Origin: Chitinivibrionales bacterium
GTDB lineage: Bacteria; Fibrobacterota; Chitinivibrionia; Chitinivibrionales; JANQEN01
DNA length: 64,000 bases
Reading direction: 5' to 3'
NCBI GenBank assembly: GCA_028278335.1
Contig: JANQEN010000240.1
Location: forward strand, 1 to 64,000
The translations under genes were made by a program, and so were the position numbers. The first letter of the stretch is position 1; the number at the start of each line of letters is the position of its first letter. Of this stretch, positions 34,998-45,900 are shown in pieces. The notes below the pieces were generated by a model. The model was not told where the DNA came from. It saw only the letters and a program-made list of their open reading frames with translations, and ran no database searches.

Positions 34998-35672
34998 TTA
35001 ATACACTAAGGGCTGTAACACTCGTTCACTATTAAAATCCCTAAGAGCAAACAGATAGAATATCAAACCCACAAAGGTCATGACCATTGAAAGAGACCAA
35101 AGAGACAGACCAATTTTATATGACAATAGTTCGTGAGATACTACAATAATCCCTAAAACCATCAAATTAACAAAGGGTAGCAATCGCGGGCTTTTTACCC
35201 TTACTGACAACCATGCCCCACAGGTTGCGTTTAAAAAACAGGCGGAGGCATAGAGAAGTATTATCTTCCATAGTGGTATTAATCGGATAAGCACCTGGAA
35301 AGAATCCCCCTTTGCGGTACGAACTCCTAAAGCTATAAAATAACAAAGCGTCCCCATAATAGTTGACATAATTACAATAAAGAAGATTTTGCCTAACACA
35401 ATTGATTTACGCGATAAGCCAGAGGTCAATAGGATTTCCAACGCTCCAGACATGCGCTCCGCAACAAAGGCCGTATTAGAAAAGTTACCACTAATAATCA
35501 CTGAAAAAAAGGCTAGCCACAGGGCCCCCGTCTTTGATGAAAGAGAGTGCATATTATTGGAAATGAGAAATCCCCACGCACAAATGAGTATCCCATAAAT
35601 GAGAAATATCCATTTATCACTTTTAATAAACCCTACCCACTCTTTGCTAATTATCAAGAGGATCTGTTTCAT
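34998..35672 (-). CDS. ABC-2 type transporter permease
   Basis: The 224-residue membrane protein has six predicted helices and the pattern of ABC-2/NatB-like exporters: LLIISKEWVGFIKSDKW, GALWLAFFSVIISGNFSNTAFVAERMSGALEILLTSGLSRKSIVLGKI (an amphipathic coupling region with ERMSGALEILLTSG), and C-terminal helices. The ATP-binding gene ends 4 bp inside its start, so the two form one exporter. The substrate is unknown; small-molecule export or membrane-modification roles are usual. Confidence 0.85.
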   Translation of the reverse strand: MKQILLIISKEWVGFIKSDKWIFLIYGILICAWGFLISNNMHSLSSKTGALWLAFFSVIISGNFSNTAFVAERMSGALEILLTSGLSRKSIVLGKIFFIVIMSTIMGTLCYFIALGVRTAKGDSFQVLIRLIPLWKIILLYASACFLNATCGAWLSVRVKSPRLLPFVNLMVLGIIVVSHELLSYKIGLSLWSLSMVMTFVGLIFYLFALRDFNSERVLQPLVY

Positions 35673-36592
35673 TTTTTCTCATCATAGTATTGTTGTATTG
35701 AGTCTCGAAAGCTCATCTTGTCAAGCTTTACCTCTTTAATTAAACAGCCCATACTCACTAACGTGGAAACCAACTCGGGCACCACATTTTCTGAATCCTT
35801 GGCAATGACCAATTGCCATTTTTCATTTTTATAGTAGGTCGGATACCCAGTGACCTCTTCAATGACTTTTTTAACGTTATCATTACATTCTGTTTTAATT
35901 GTCCACTGCTCTCTGCTCTTCTTTTTTTCCAACTCTTGAACTATGGTGAGAACACCCTTTTCCAAGATACCCACAGAAGTGCACAACTCCTCAATGGTAT
36001 CCAACTGATGAGAGCTAATCAATATGGTGGCATTCTTTGTTTGTGCCACTTTTACTAAGTCGCAAAACTTTCTATAAGCCTCCATATCAAGGGCAACAAC
36101 CGGCTCATCAAAAAAGTATACCTCAGGAAAACCAAGAAAGGCGCGGCACAGAGCACACTGCATCCTTTGACCACGGGAGAAGTATTTTACCGGGCGATTG
36201 TCTTTGCCAATATCGGTCTCTTGCCAGTATTTTTCAAAATAGGTATGAAGCTCACTCTCAGAAACATCACGGGCTTTTGCAAAAAAGTGGAGATTCTCCA
36301 TGACCGACAAATTGCTAAAAAAACCATTATGTTCTAAAACAACGCCGGCCCTTTTATACAATAATGGTGAGTGAGAGCTTGGATTGATACCAAGAATTGA
36401 ACAACTTCCACGATCAGGATTCAACAACCCAAGAAGCAGCCGAATAAATGTTGTTTTCCCTGCTCCATTTAATCCAACAAGACCAAAAATAGTTTTCTCT
36501 TTGAGCTCCAGGTTTACACCATTGAGCACTCGTTTATCACCAAATCGTTTATAGAGGTCTTGAACAAAGATACTTTTACTTGAAGTTGTCAT
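35669..36592 (-). CDS. ABC transporter ATP-binding protein
   Basis: The 307-residue ATPase has Walker A GLNGAGKTT (Lys46), Q-loop region near residue 90, Walker B VYFFDEPV, H-loop in ISSHQL, and a C-terminal accessory domain after residue 215. The signature loop is YFSRGQRMQ rather than LSGGQ. It is a DrrA/CcmA-like ABC-2 exporter ATPase. The gene overlaps the permease by 4 bp. The signature variant keeps the Ser and Gln, so activity is expected. Confidence 0.9.
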   Translation of the reverse strand: MTTSSKSIFVQDLYKRFGDKRVLNGVNLELKEKTIFGLVGLNGAGKTTFIRLLLGLLNPDRGSCSILGINPSSHSPLLYKRAGVVLEHNGFFSNLSVMENLHFFAKARDVSESELHTYFEKYWQETDIGKDNRPVKYFSRGQRMQCALCRAFLGFPEVYFFDEPVVALDMEAYRKFCDLVKVAQTKNATILISSHQLDTIEELCTSVGILEKGVLTIVQELEKKKSREQWTIKTECNDNVKKVIEEVTGYPTYYKNEKWQLVIAKDSENVVPELVSTLVSMGCLIKEVKLDKMSFRDSIQQYYDEKK

Positions 36593-36999
36593 AGTTTTAG
36601 TGCAAAAAAGCCATTTCGTAAAAGAATTTAATCTCTACAATTATACAATATGTGCGCTCATATTTAAAACATTCTGCTCTGTAAATTAATTATTGAACCT
36701 TTTTTAAAACTACTTCGACTTTTATAGAAAAGACAATCTACATTGAAAATTAACAATTATTGATTAAATCAAACCTTCAATGTATTTTGTTTTTAAGAAT
36801 CACTGACACCCTAAATAACCCTTTTTTAAAATAGCCACCAGGGTTTAGTTAGGAAGGTAAATTAATTACTTTCAAAGGGAGGCTATTTTGTATGCATTTA
36901 AAATGTAATAAGAAAAGTATACAACATTTTTATTTCATTTTTGGTTTCCAATTAAGAATTAAAAAACAGTTACCGTTCATCTTTGAAAGAGAGGAATAA
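36593..36999. promoter_or_regulatory. Intergenic region upstream of VWA gene
   Basis: This 407-bp AT-rich region separates the divergent ABC and VWA genes. It holds an inverted repeat AAAATAGCC (36828-36836) and GGCTATTTT (36881-36889) with a 44-nt spacer, which could fold into a leader hairpin. A ribosome-binding site GAGAGGA lies before the ATG at 37000. No ORF or known riboswitch was recognised. Confidence 0.4.
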
Positions 37000-38787
37000 A
37001 TGAAGAGTTATCGTATAAGTATAATTTTTATTTTTGTGATTGGTTCACTTGCTCTAAAAACAATTGGAAAAGCCCCCTACCATGACTCTCTCTGCACATT
37101 ACAATCTCCCTATATTATTCCCTGTGATAGTTTTGCCTGTATTTTCCAAACTAATTATAATGGAATTGTTAAATCCATACCATTGAATGTATCTCGATTC
37201 CCTCGTGATTACTTCTCTTTTTGTAAACAGTCCTATGTAACAATAAAACCAACCGCAATTATTTATATCATGGATCTTTCTGGTAGTATGTATAGGTACA
37301 ATGGGCAAACTGTCCAATATCCTGATCCAGGCTGGGAGAACGTTGGAGATCCCTATCGACTTCGTGATGATGCTTTAGAGTGTGGATTTTCAACCCAACA
37401 AGAAAAAATGCCCCATTCCTTGGCTGGGTATATTGGTTTCGGTAGTAATGTTATCCTAGATAATCCTAGGTTTCGTGGAAACCACGTTCTTCCATTAACA
37501 GATGTAACAGACAGTGTGTCAAAATTTAAGGAAATTGTCACCCTGTTAAAAAATGATTTAGAGTCGGGTCCTGAAGGAACAAACTATTTAGCCCCTCTCA
37601 ACTATGCAATAGAATGGTTTAAGGAGCTTCAAGAGAATTATATTAAGGCAATAGTCTTCATTTCTGATGGTGAACCAAATTCTGGGCTTGAACCATCATC
37701 AGGACAGATAGATACACTTATTAATAATAAAATCGTCGTTCATGGAATCCATTTAGGGACAGGTACGTCAAATATATTATCTAATTTGTGTACTGCGACT
37801 AATGGGACATACAGTCTCGTAACCCCTAATAATATGGAGTATATCTCACAAGTTGTTGAACGCATTGTAGTTACAACTTCTGAACCTTTGAGATTAAAAT
37901 CTGCCTCTGTTTTAAACAAATCACTTAAACCGTCAATGAGCTCGAGCTTATCTTTTATTGAAGAAATTAATGACAGCATGTCACAGGTTTACCTAAACAA
38001 TTTTATCCCTCTCCAAATTGGTCCAAATGAAATGGTCATTAATGCAGCATTTGAAACGGAAAGTGGAAGCTTTGACACATCGCGGGCTGATTTTTTCTAT
38101 ATTGACGTCTCCAATGATGAACCTCCATGTTCATGTCATAAATGCTGGCATCGGGCAGGGATACAATTATTAGATAGCAATACTGCTATTGACACTTTAA
38201 CAACTAATATAAATGCCTATACAATAGACCTCGCTTACTATGCAAATGATACTTTACCAACAACCAAAGTAATTGTTAAAACAGTAAGTAAAGGTGATTG
38301 TGATACTATTTCAATTCAAAACAGTGGCTGGGATGGAGAAAAATGGATCTTTTCTGGTATAGTGCCCTTTACAGTTACCACTACAGCCCCAATACTTGGC
38401 AATAAACAAACTGAGTCAAGCAACAATGATTTGATTATGCTTTCCTGGACACATCCGCGAGATATTCGTGATACTGCAGCGGATACAATTATCGTCAATG
38501 TGGACAATACTTCTCTCAATGCTCAAAGTCCTCTGGTAAAGGGTGATATAAAAATTCATGCACAAAACAAACTATATGGACTTTTTATTAGAATACAATT
38601 CCCAACAATCGTTGACAATGTGGAAGCGTCGCTGGTCTCTCTTGATGGAAGAGTAATGTGTACTAAGCAGGGGATCAAAACAAATCGTCTACACTTAACA
38701 TCTAATAATATCTCAAACGGAATGTATCTGATTCGAATTAATAGTAAAGATCAGGTTGTTTACAAAAAGATCTGTCTTATACAGTAG
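37000..38787 (+). CDS. Secreted von Willebrand factor A domain protein (short paralog)
   Basis: The 595-residue protein has an N-terminal hydrophobic segment (IIFIFVIGSLALKTIG), a Cys-rich start, and a VWA domain with intact MIDAS: Asp92-Leu-Ser94-Gly-Ser96, Thr in GPEGTNYLAPL and Asp in FISDGEPNSG. After it come Ig-like segments with SCHKCWHRAG and SWTHPRDIRDTA, and a C-terminal sorting-like tail (ASLVSLDGRVMCTKQGI, then GMYLIRINSKD). The 1476-residue protein at 42924 is a close paralog with the same N-terminal 480 residues. Adhesion or surface assembly is likely. Its stop is directly adjacent to the end of the convergent PKD/FGE gene. Confidence 0.85.
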   Translation: MKSYRISIIFIFVIGSLALKTIGKAPYHDSLCTLQSPYIIPCDSFACIFQTNYNGIVKSIPLNVSRFPRDYFSFCKQSYVTIKPTAIIYIMDLSGSMYRYNGQTVQYPDPGWENVGDPYRLRDDALECGFSTQQEKMPHSLAGYIGFGSNVILDNPRFRGNHVLPLTDVTDSVSKFKEIVTLLKNDLESGPEGTNYLAPLNYAIEWFKELQENYIKAIVFISDGEPNSGLEPSSGQIDTLINNKIVVHGIHLGTGTSNILSNLCTATNGTYSLVTPNNMEYISQVVERIVVTTSEPLRLKSASVLNKSLKPSMSSSLSFIEEINDSMSQVYLNNFIPLQIGPNEMVINAAFETESGSFDTSRADFFYIDVSNDEPPCSCHKCWHRAGIQLLDSNTAIDTLTTNINAYTIDLAYYANDTLPTTKVIVKTVSKGDCDTISIQNSGWDGEKWIFSGIVPFTVTTTAPILGNKQTESSNNDLIMLSWTHPRDIRDTAADTIIVNVDNTSLNAQSPLVKGDIKIHAQNKLYGLFIRIQFPTIVDNVEASLVSLDGRVMCTKQGIKTNRLHLTSNNISNGMYLIRINSKDQVVYKKICLIQ

Positions 38788-40827
38788 CTATTTGATAGGT
38801 AAGACAACTCGAAAGCCTGGTGTTAATTCATAGCCGGCATAAGCAGGAAATCGAAAAGCCGATCTTCCGCGATTAGACTCTTCAAAGGCATTGCCACCAC
38901 GGAGGACTCGCATGCTACCATTTTCAGGACCAATTGGATCAACTGCAACAGAGTCACCATAGGTGTCCTGCCAATCATTGATCCATTCAAACACATTCCC
39001 GCACATGTCATACAATCCATAGCGATTTGGTTTTTTGCGAGCAGTAATATTTGTTGTGTGATCACTATTGCTTTTAAACCAAGCGTAATCATTGTGACTT
39101 GCAGATCCCCAATAAAACTGTGAGGTTGTTCCTCCTCGGCAGGCATATTCCCACTCAGCCTCAGTAGGAAGACGATACCCATTTGCTTCCATGGTAATAG
39201 AAAGGCCTCGAAGTTTACAGGCATGGCCAATCTGTCCAGAAATTGAGGTATAGGCATAGAGCGTATCAAGCCCTCTGGCTTTACTAAGGGCATTGCAGTA
39301 AAGTACAGCATCGTGCCAATTAATATGATACGCGGGATAGGTATCGCCAGTACCATACTTGGACCAATCAGGAGTTTGATAGGTAGTATAGCCAGCTTTC
39401 ATGACACCATCATACTCTTTTTGTGTCACCTCAGTAGAATCTATCCAAAAGTCATAGGTAAAGCGCACCCGGTGAACAGGCTTTTCAATTGCCTCACCTT
39501 GATTGCTCCCCATGGAAAAGCCATACCCCTTCCCCATTACCTTGACCATTTTTCCCTTTCTTTCCAGAGGGCCAGAGGGAATCCAAGGATCAAAACTGAT
39601 ACTATTGACTGTCACGGTTAATGAGTCAAAGGCAACAGCCTCTCTGTTGTCTTTAACCCGTAAAACACAAAGAATCTGTTGAGCAGTTGAAGGTGCTACC
39701 ACATTGGTGTCCCCATTAGAACAGGGTTGCCAACCGCTGCCGCCAATTTTCCAAGCATATTCAACAATAGAACCATCAGGATCATTTCCAACACCACGCA
39801 ATCGAATCGTATCATTGACAGAGAGGGAGGTGTCATTGCCAGCCTCTGCTGTCGGTGGAATGTTTGTTGTATCTTCCTTAACTGTTACCAAGATAGAATC
39901 AAAGCCAAAGGCGCCATCATTATCTTTAACGCGAAAGGCAAAGGTTTCTGTTCTGGCCGGTGCTACCGCAACGAGCGTTGTGTCACCGGTTGAGGTGACT
40001 GCCCAACTTTGACCAACCCCCATTCTCCAGGCATACTCAACAATCCTACCGTCACTATCACTACCCACGCCACGTAATTGGATTTGTTCATCCACCATCA
40101 CGACAACATCTTGGCCGGCATCTGCAGTTGGTGGCACATTAGGGATACTATCCTCTTTAATGGTCACAACAACAGAATCATACCCCAGTTGTTCTTCACC
40201 ATCTTTGACACGAATCACAAAGGTATCTATCCGGGCAGTGGAAGCGGCCTTTACAATTGTGTCACCGGTTGAGGTAATGACCCAATCCTGAGACAACCCA
40301 AATTTCCAAGCAAACTCCTTGATATCACCATAATCATCGCTTCCGCGACCATGTAAATGGATAGCACCATTCACTTGTACCGTGGTATCTCTTCCAGCAT
40401 ATCCTCGTGGAGGTTGCGTTCGTATGGTAATTTTGCATGAGTCATAGGCAACATTATCATCATCATCGGTTACCCGAAATACAAAATATTTCGATCCTGG
40501 TGGCGGTTCGACAATAAAAGAGGTGTCTCCTGAAGAGGTAATAATCCATTCAGGATAGGGGCCAAAACGCCAGGCATATTCAATTATGTGACCATCCTCA
40601 TCAGAGGCGGTCCCCCGTAATTGCAGAGTCTGACCAAGAAACACCGTAGCATCATTACCAGCATCTGCCTTTGGGGGGAAATTTGTGCCCGGATTAACAG
40701 GTGCTTCAACAGGCACTTTACATGAAAGGTGCAACAGTAGTCCAATGATACTTAATACAATTGGGCTACGTTTAAAAAGCAAATTTCTGTAATGCCTAAT
40801 AAAATTCAATTTTTCGACAGTTCTCAT
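38788..40827 (-). CDS. Lipoprotein with four PKD-like repeats and an FGE/SUMF1 domain
   Basis: The 679-residue protein has a hydrophobic N-terminus ending LLLHLSC, a lipobox-like site. Four tandem Ig/PKD-like repeats of about 90 residues follow (about 50-410), each with PPxADAGNDxxVxLGxTLxLRGxxSDxDGxIxEYAW. The C-terminal domain (about 420-679) is a formylglycine-generating-enzyme fold: FWIDSTEVTQKEYDGVMKAG, YPAYHINWHDAVLYCNALSK, YRLPTEAEWEYACRGG, YDMCGNVFEWINDW, MRVLRGGNAFE. SUMF1 family members either modify sulfatases or bind ligands. Lacking a sulfatase neighbour, a binding role is more likely. Its end is immediately adjacent to the convergent VWA gene stop. Confidence 0.88.
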   Translation of the reverse strand: MRTVEKLNFIRHYRNLLFKRSPIVLSIIGLLLHLSCKVPVEAPVNPGTNFPPKADAGNDATVFLGQTLQLRGTASDEDGHIIEYAWRFGPYPEWIITSSGDTSFIVEPPPGSKYFVFRVTDDDDNVAYDSCKITIRTQPPRGYAGRDTTVQVNGAIHLHGRGSDDYGDIKEFAWKFGLSQDWVITSTGDTIVKAASTARIDTFVIRVKDGEEQLGYDSVVVTIKEDSIPNVPPTADAGQDVVVMVDEQIQLRGVGSDSDGRIVEYAWRMGVGQSWAVTSTGDTTLVAVAPARTETFAFRVKDNDGAFGFDSILVTVKEDTTNIPPTAEAGNDTSLSVNDTIRLRGVGNDPDGSIVEYAWKIGGSGWQPCSNGDTNVVAPSTAQQILCVLRVKDNREAVAFDSLTVTVNSISFDPWIPSGPLERKGKMVKVMGKGYGFSMGSNQGEAIEKPVHRVRFTYDFWIDSTEVTQKEYDGVMKAGYTTYQTPDWSKYGTGDTYPAYHINWHDAVLYCNALSKARGLDTLYAYTSISGQIGHACKLRGLSITMEANGYRLPTEAEWEYACRGGTTSQFYWGSASHNDYAWFKSNSDHTTNITARKKPNRYGLYDMCGNVFEWINDWQDTYGDSVAVDPIGPENGSMRVLRGGNAFEESNRGRSAFRFPAYAGYELTPGFRVVLPIK

Positions 40828-40937
40828 AATTTAACTATAAAATAACATAAAAAATGACCCAAATACCACATTTTATAAATAGGATGTTCGCACTTTTTAT
40901 AACTCTTTGAAAAATAATCCTGTTATATTTTTGTATA

Positions 40938-42716
40938 ATGAAGATTACAATTGCAAAAACCGCCGGATTCTGCATGGGGGTGCAACGGGTAGTTAATCTT
41001 GCTGTAGAAAAAACTGCCAAGCCTGACAGCACCATCTATTCGTTGGGGCCAATTATTCACAACAATCAAACCTTGGATATGCTTAAGGAACGAGGCGTGG
41101 AGATGTTTAATGAACAATCTCCGCCAAACAAAGATTCTACGGTCCTTATTCGTGCCCATGGCATTCCTCCCAAAACACAGGAAAAATATACCACTGGTTG
41201 TTATGACATAATTGACGGAACCTGCCCCAAAGTAAAGACTGTTCACAAGGTTATTGAGAAGTATCGAAAGCAGGGCTTTAGCATTATCATCACCGGTGAT
41301 GAAGGGCATGCAGAAGTGATTGGCTTGATGGGCTATGCCGGTGATGCAGGGCATCTCATTCAATCAATTGACGATGTAAAGAGGCTTCCTGATTTTAACA
41401 AAATATGTGTTGTAGCACAAACAACCTTTAGCAGACAAGCCTTTGACACGATCTCCAACGCTATCATTGCACAATACCCCAAGGCAGAGGTTGCAGTAAA
41501 AAAGACAATTTGCTCGGCAACTGATAAACGGCAAAAAGAGGTCATCAATCTTTCCAAAGCGGTAGATTGCATGATTGTGGTTGGTGGAAAGAATAGCGCA
41601 AACACCCTCCGGTTGGCTAAAATTTCTCAGGAAAATGGTACACCCACTTTTCATATTGAAACTGAAGAGGAGATCTCCTGGGACTCTATCAAAGATCATA
41701 ATCATATTGGCATTACAGCCGGCGCCTCTACCCCAGCCTGGATGATAAAGCGGGTCACCGATCACCTTCTTATTCTCAATAGAAAAAACAACAAAACTGT
41801 TCCTGCTCGATTAGCGCAGCTTTTAGAAGTTTTTGCTAACCTCAATTTTTTTGTTGCAGCTGGGGGAGTAGCTATGTATTACCTATCCAGCACGTTTCAG
41901 GAACTTCCCTTTACACTCACCGGTGGCTCTATTGCTTTCCTCTATCTTATGTCGATTTATCTCTTTAATAGCCTTGCGGTCATAGAAAAAAATAAACACC
42001 TTGATGTCAGCCGATATCGTTTTTATAACGCTAATAAATCGAAATTGTATTTATTGACCTTTTCCTGTATCGGCTTTCTTCTCCTTACAAGCCTTTTACA
42101 TAACCTGGCACTTTTTCTTTTTATGCTCCTGCCGACCTTTGCAGGAATCATCTACCATTTCAGCATAGTCCCTCCCCCGCTCCGCAAGTATGTCAAATAC
42201 AGCAATCTTAAAGACATTCCAACCTCCCGGGACCTCTTTGCAGCGTTGGCCTGGGCTGTTTTAGTGACCTTTATACCTCAAGCTATAGCCAATATTTTTG
42301 TCATAACACCAACAACAATTGCAGTCTTCCTTTGGACCTTTTATCTTTCCTATCTCCGTTCTCTCATATTTGATCTTCGTGATATTGAAGGTGATAGAAT
42401 TATGGGACGGGAGACGCTCATTACTATTATTGGTGAAAAACAGGTTAAACAGCTTATTTTTTCAACGTTGATGTTCTCCTTTATCACCTTTATTGGATTA
42501 ACATTTTTATCGCTCTTTCCCAAATACCGATTTAGTAATGCACCCTTTTATACTTTTTTACTACAGCTACCTGTTTTAAGCCACATATGGCTCTTTATGA
42601 AATGGCAACACCTCTTAAAAAATCGACTGACCGCACTTTTTAACCTTCTGGCAAATGGCCAATTTTACATTGCCGGTCTTGGAGCCTGGCTTATTTCAAT
42701 CTTTTTATATATCTAA
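40938..42716 (+). CDS. ispH: Fusion of 4-hydroxy-3-methylbut-2-enyl diphosphate reductase (IspH) and a UbiA-like prenyltransferase
   Basis: The 592-residue protein has an N-terminal IspH domain (about 1-282): Fe-S ligands Cys12 (GFCMGVQR), Cys96 (DGTCPKVK) and Cys192 (TICSATDKRQ), plus HGI and EVIG motifs. This is the last MEP-pathway step, making IPP and DMAPP. Residues about 290-592 contain about eight membrane helices and a UbiA-like acidic motif FDLRDIEGDRIMGRET, with a possible first motif near KYSNLKDIPTSRDL. UbiA enzymes attach prenyl chains to aromatic acceptors. The fusion would channel an isoprenoid product at the membrane. No Shine-Dalgarno site is obvious. I have not seen this fusion described. 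Confidence 0.85.
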   Translation: MKITIAKTAGFCMGVQRVVNLAVEKTAKPDSTIYSLGPIIHNNQTLDMLKERGVEMFNEQSPPNKDSTVLIRAHGIPPKTQEKYTTGCYDIIDGTCPKVKTVHKVIEKYRKQGFSIIITGDEGHAEVIGLMGYAGDAGHLIQSIDDVKRLPDFNKICVVAQTTFSRQAFDTISNAIIAQYPKAEVAVKKTICSATDKRQKEVINLSKAVDCMIVVGGKNSANTLRLAKISQENGTPTFHIETEEEISWDSIKDHNHIGITAGASTPAWMIKRVTDHLLILNRKNNKTVPARLAQLLEVFANLNFFVAAGGVAMYYLSSTFQELPFTLTGGSIAFLYLMSIYLFNSLAVIEKNKHLDVSRYRFYNANKSKLYLLTFSCIGFLLLTSLLHNLALFLFMLLPTFAGIIYHFSIVPPPLRKYVKYSNLKDIPTSRDLFAALAWAVLVTFIPQAIANIFVITPTTIAVFLWTFYLSYLRSLIFDLRDIEGDRIMGRETLITIIGEKQVKQLIFSTLMFSFITFIGLTFLSLFPKYRFSNAPFYTFLLQLPVLSHIWLFMKWQHLLKNRLTALFNLLANGQFYIAGLGAWLISIFLYI

Positions 42717-42766
42717 AATAATATATAAAAATTTGAACCCCCCCTATTCACCCTGCGACTATATAT

Positions 42767-42788
42767 GGTACTATTTATAATAGTAACC
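42767..42788. promoter_or_regulatory. Imperfect palindrome upstream of large VWA gene
   Basis: GGTACTATT and AATAGTAACC flank a TAT centre in the AT-rich 207-bp gap before the large VWA gene. One unpaired A interrupts the symmetry. It could be an operator for this gene or a weak terminator for ispH. Confidence 0.35.
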
Positions 42789-42923
42789 AAATTTTTATTC
42801 AATTTTTTTCGATTTTAAAGTATATTAATCATACATGATTCTATATAATAGAAGTAGCAATGACTCCAATTTCGAAAAACACAAAAATTATAATAAAAAC
42901 CATTAAGTGGAGGTCTACCAGTT

Positions 42924-45900
42924 ATGTGTAAAAGATTGGGCTTTCTAACTCCTTTTACTGTTTTGTTTACTCTATTGGCATTTATGCTGCCTACTCATGC
43001 TCAAGATCCCTATGAAGACTCACTCTGTGCCTATACCTGGCAAAGTGATATCAATGATTGTGACTCAGCGATCGAATGTATTGATCTTGATGAGTGGAAT
43101 ACACTGGTAAAACCGGTCCCCTTTAATATTTCTCGCATTTCGCCAGATTCATTAAAGCTCTGTATGGGTGATTTTGAATTTGTACAACCAACTGCCATTG
43201 TGTATATCATAGATTTATCGGGTAGTATGTATCGATATAATGGACGAACTGTTCAATACCCAGACCCTAACTGGGAAGAAGTTGGTGACCCCTACCGGTT
43301 GCGAGATGATGCATTAGAAGCAGGATTTGACACGCAAAGAGATGTTCTTCCCCATTCCCTAGCTGGATATATAGGGTTTGGATCAAATATTATTCAAAAC
43401 AATTCAAGGTTCAATGGTGATCATTTACAAAGACCTATTGATGTTTCCGATAATGTTGCAACCTTAGATGACCTTGTAGACCTTCTACAAAGCGACCTTG
43501 AATCTGGACCAGAAGGTACTAATTATCAACAACCTCTAGACCAAGCAATTCAATGGCTGCAGAATACCAACATTGTACCGGCAGATCATAAAAAAGCCAT
43601 CATTTTCATTTCTGACGGTGCACCTAATACTGGATTAAACTATACCACAGCCCAAGTAAATGCACTGCAAGCATTGGAAGCTCCTGTGCATGGTGTGTTT
43701 TTAGGTGATGGCTCTGCAGGTGAACTAACTAATCTTGCCGATGACACAGATGGTTCCATGGCTGTAGTAGGGCCCCAAAGTATGGCTAACTTTACACAGG
43801 TTATTAAAAATATCGTTAATAATTTAGTCGAACCCATTATTGCTCAATCTGTTTCAATTGAAAACAAATCTCTTAATCCTCCGGTTATTGCCAATTCAAT
43901 CTTCACAGACTCTGTTAACGACACAATTTGGGCGGTCAAGCTCAATAGATTTCTTCCACTTAAAATTGGTCCAAATAATATTGAAGTTCTTTCAACCTTT
44001 GCAACTCAGAGCAACTCTCATGATACTACCCTTAACTTTAACTTCTATTTGGATATTACCGAAGATGAACGCTATACCAATGAATGTTTTTACTGTTGGC
44101 ACAAGGCCAATATCGAGGTATATCGGGAGGGACAAACCGATCCAACAGACACCTTGACCTGGCAGGATCAAACCTATCGCCTTAAATTCTTTTACTTTGG
44201 CGAAGACACCATTCCGCAAGTAAAAATTAAGATGAACACTGCTAACAAAAAGGATGCCGAAGAGTACACCCTTACCAATGGACAATGGATAGGTGATAGA
44301 TGGGTCTTTGAAAAGGGTAATATACCCTTTGAGGTAACCTTAGATCCTCCGGCAACTGGTGATGACACCACAGAGGCAGATTTTACCGATCTTGTTTACT
44401 TTGAATGGACCCATCCTGCAGACCTTCGGGATAGTGCCTTTGACACGGTGATTGTCAGCTCACCACCAAACAACATTCTTATGTATGACCAGGCCGGTGA
44501 CCCTTCAAGCTTAACTCCCTACAAAAATCGCCCTGACTCCAATGTAATACGGGCAGGTATTAATGTTGATCTCTATGCCAAAGTCTTTGCAAACACCAAG
44601 TGGCTTGAAAAATATGAAACAGATCAGAATCTGGCCAATAAACTTACCTGGTCAATTGTTGACGCGGTGACAAACCAACCCAATCCTGACATTGCCGAGC
44701 TGACTGGTGGCACCAATGGCAATAATAATGTGCTCTATCCAAAACAGGCCCGTAAAAGCGTTGATGTAACAGTCAAGCTTGTGGATCCTGCATTACCGGT
44801 AAATCCAGAAAGGACATGTCGGTTTTATATTATTCCAGGGTTAGCAGATTCGATTTACATCGAAGCAACAAATGATAGTACCATTGCAAACCTTGTTGAT
44901 CCACAACCCTGGGACCCCATTCGCATTTTAGCAAATGAGACAACAAAAATCGCCTATGGTATTATTCGCGACAAAGAGGGTAACTGGATTCGCCCAGCAA
45001 CCCAAGCAACCTGGAATAGTGATAACACGCAGGTTGTAACGGTCTCTCCCGGTCCCAGTGATGAAGTCACCATCACCAAGGGTACTCTTAGCACTGGAAG
45101 TACTTACATCCATGCTACAGAGGATACTTTATCGGGAACCACCAAAGTCGAAACTGTGGACTACGATATAATTGCCATTCGAATTACCTCGCGGATTGCT
45201 TCGGACACTGCTGGTATTGTAATGGAAAACCTTGCTATGGAAACTGATCCGGATACAACCATATTTGCCTTAGGTCAACGGTCAGATACAAAGCAGTGGA
45301 TTGAACTCAGTGTTAAATGGGCAATGGACCCACTTGCCACCAACAGTACGCCTCCAACAAGTAATTCTCGATGGACCTTTAGCCCAAGCCGACCAGATAC
45401 AGGGATTATTCATATTGTTTATGACACCTGCTATGATACTTGCGACTATCAATTTGTTGCCTCAGGGCCAAGCAATGTGGTATTTAAGATTATTACTCCC
45501 GAAGCACAGCGGATTGCCGGTCAAGTTTTTAAGGGTGAAGTTAAGATCTCCAACAAAGATGGCTTAGTGCCCGGTATTTGGAAATATCAAGGAAATGACG
45601 AGGCGAGCTACCGTGATACTTTAGGTCAGGGCAATACTCTTTTTGGTCCTCCACCACTTCCCTTTGGTATAACTACCTTTTCAACAAACGGAATTGATAC
45701 GGCACAACTCAATCGCAATGCCCTTTTAGAACAGTGGTTTGTTGGTGGTATTGACACTCTGGACTTTGTGCTTTACTGGGCTGCAACACAGAAAAATCAG
45801 CCCCAGAAAAAACATAAACTCACGGTCAAGCTTAAGAATCTTTCTGCCTCAACAAAGGATTTCTTCTTGCATCCAGGACCAATGGATTCTATAGTCATGA

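Noticed and set aside
40923-41363. Antisense ORF of 146 codons over ispH
   Set aside because: It is the mirror of the IspH domain, has no family match and the sense strand has full enzyme motifs.
42767-42788. Intrinsic terminator of ispH
   Set aside because: The stem is short and AT-rich with no T-tract; it is better described as a palindrome of uncertain role.
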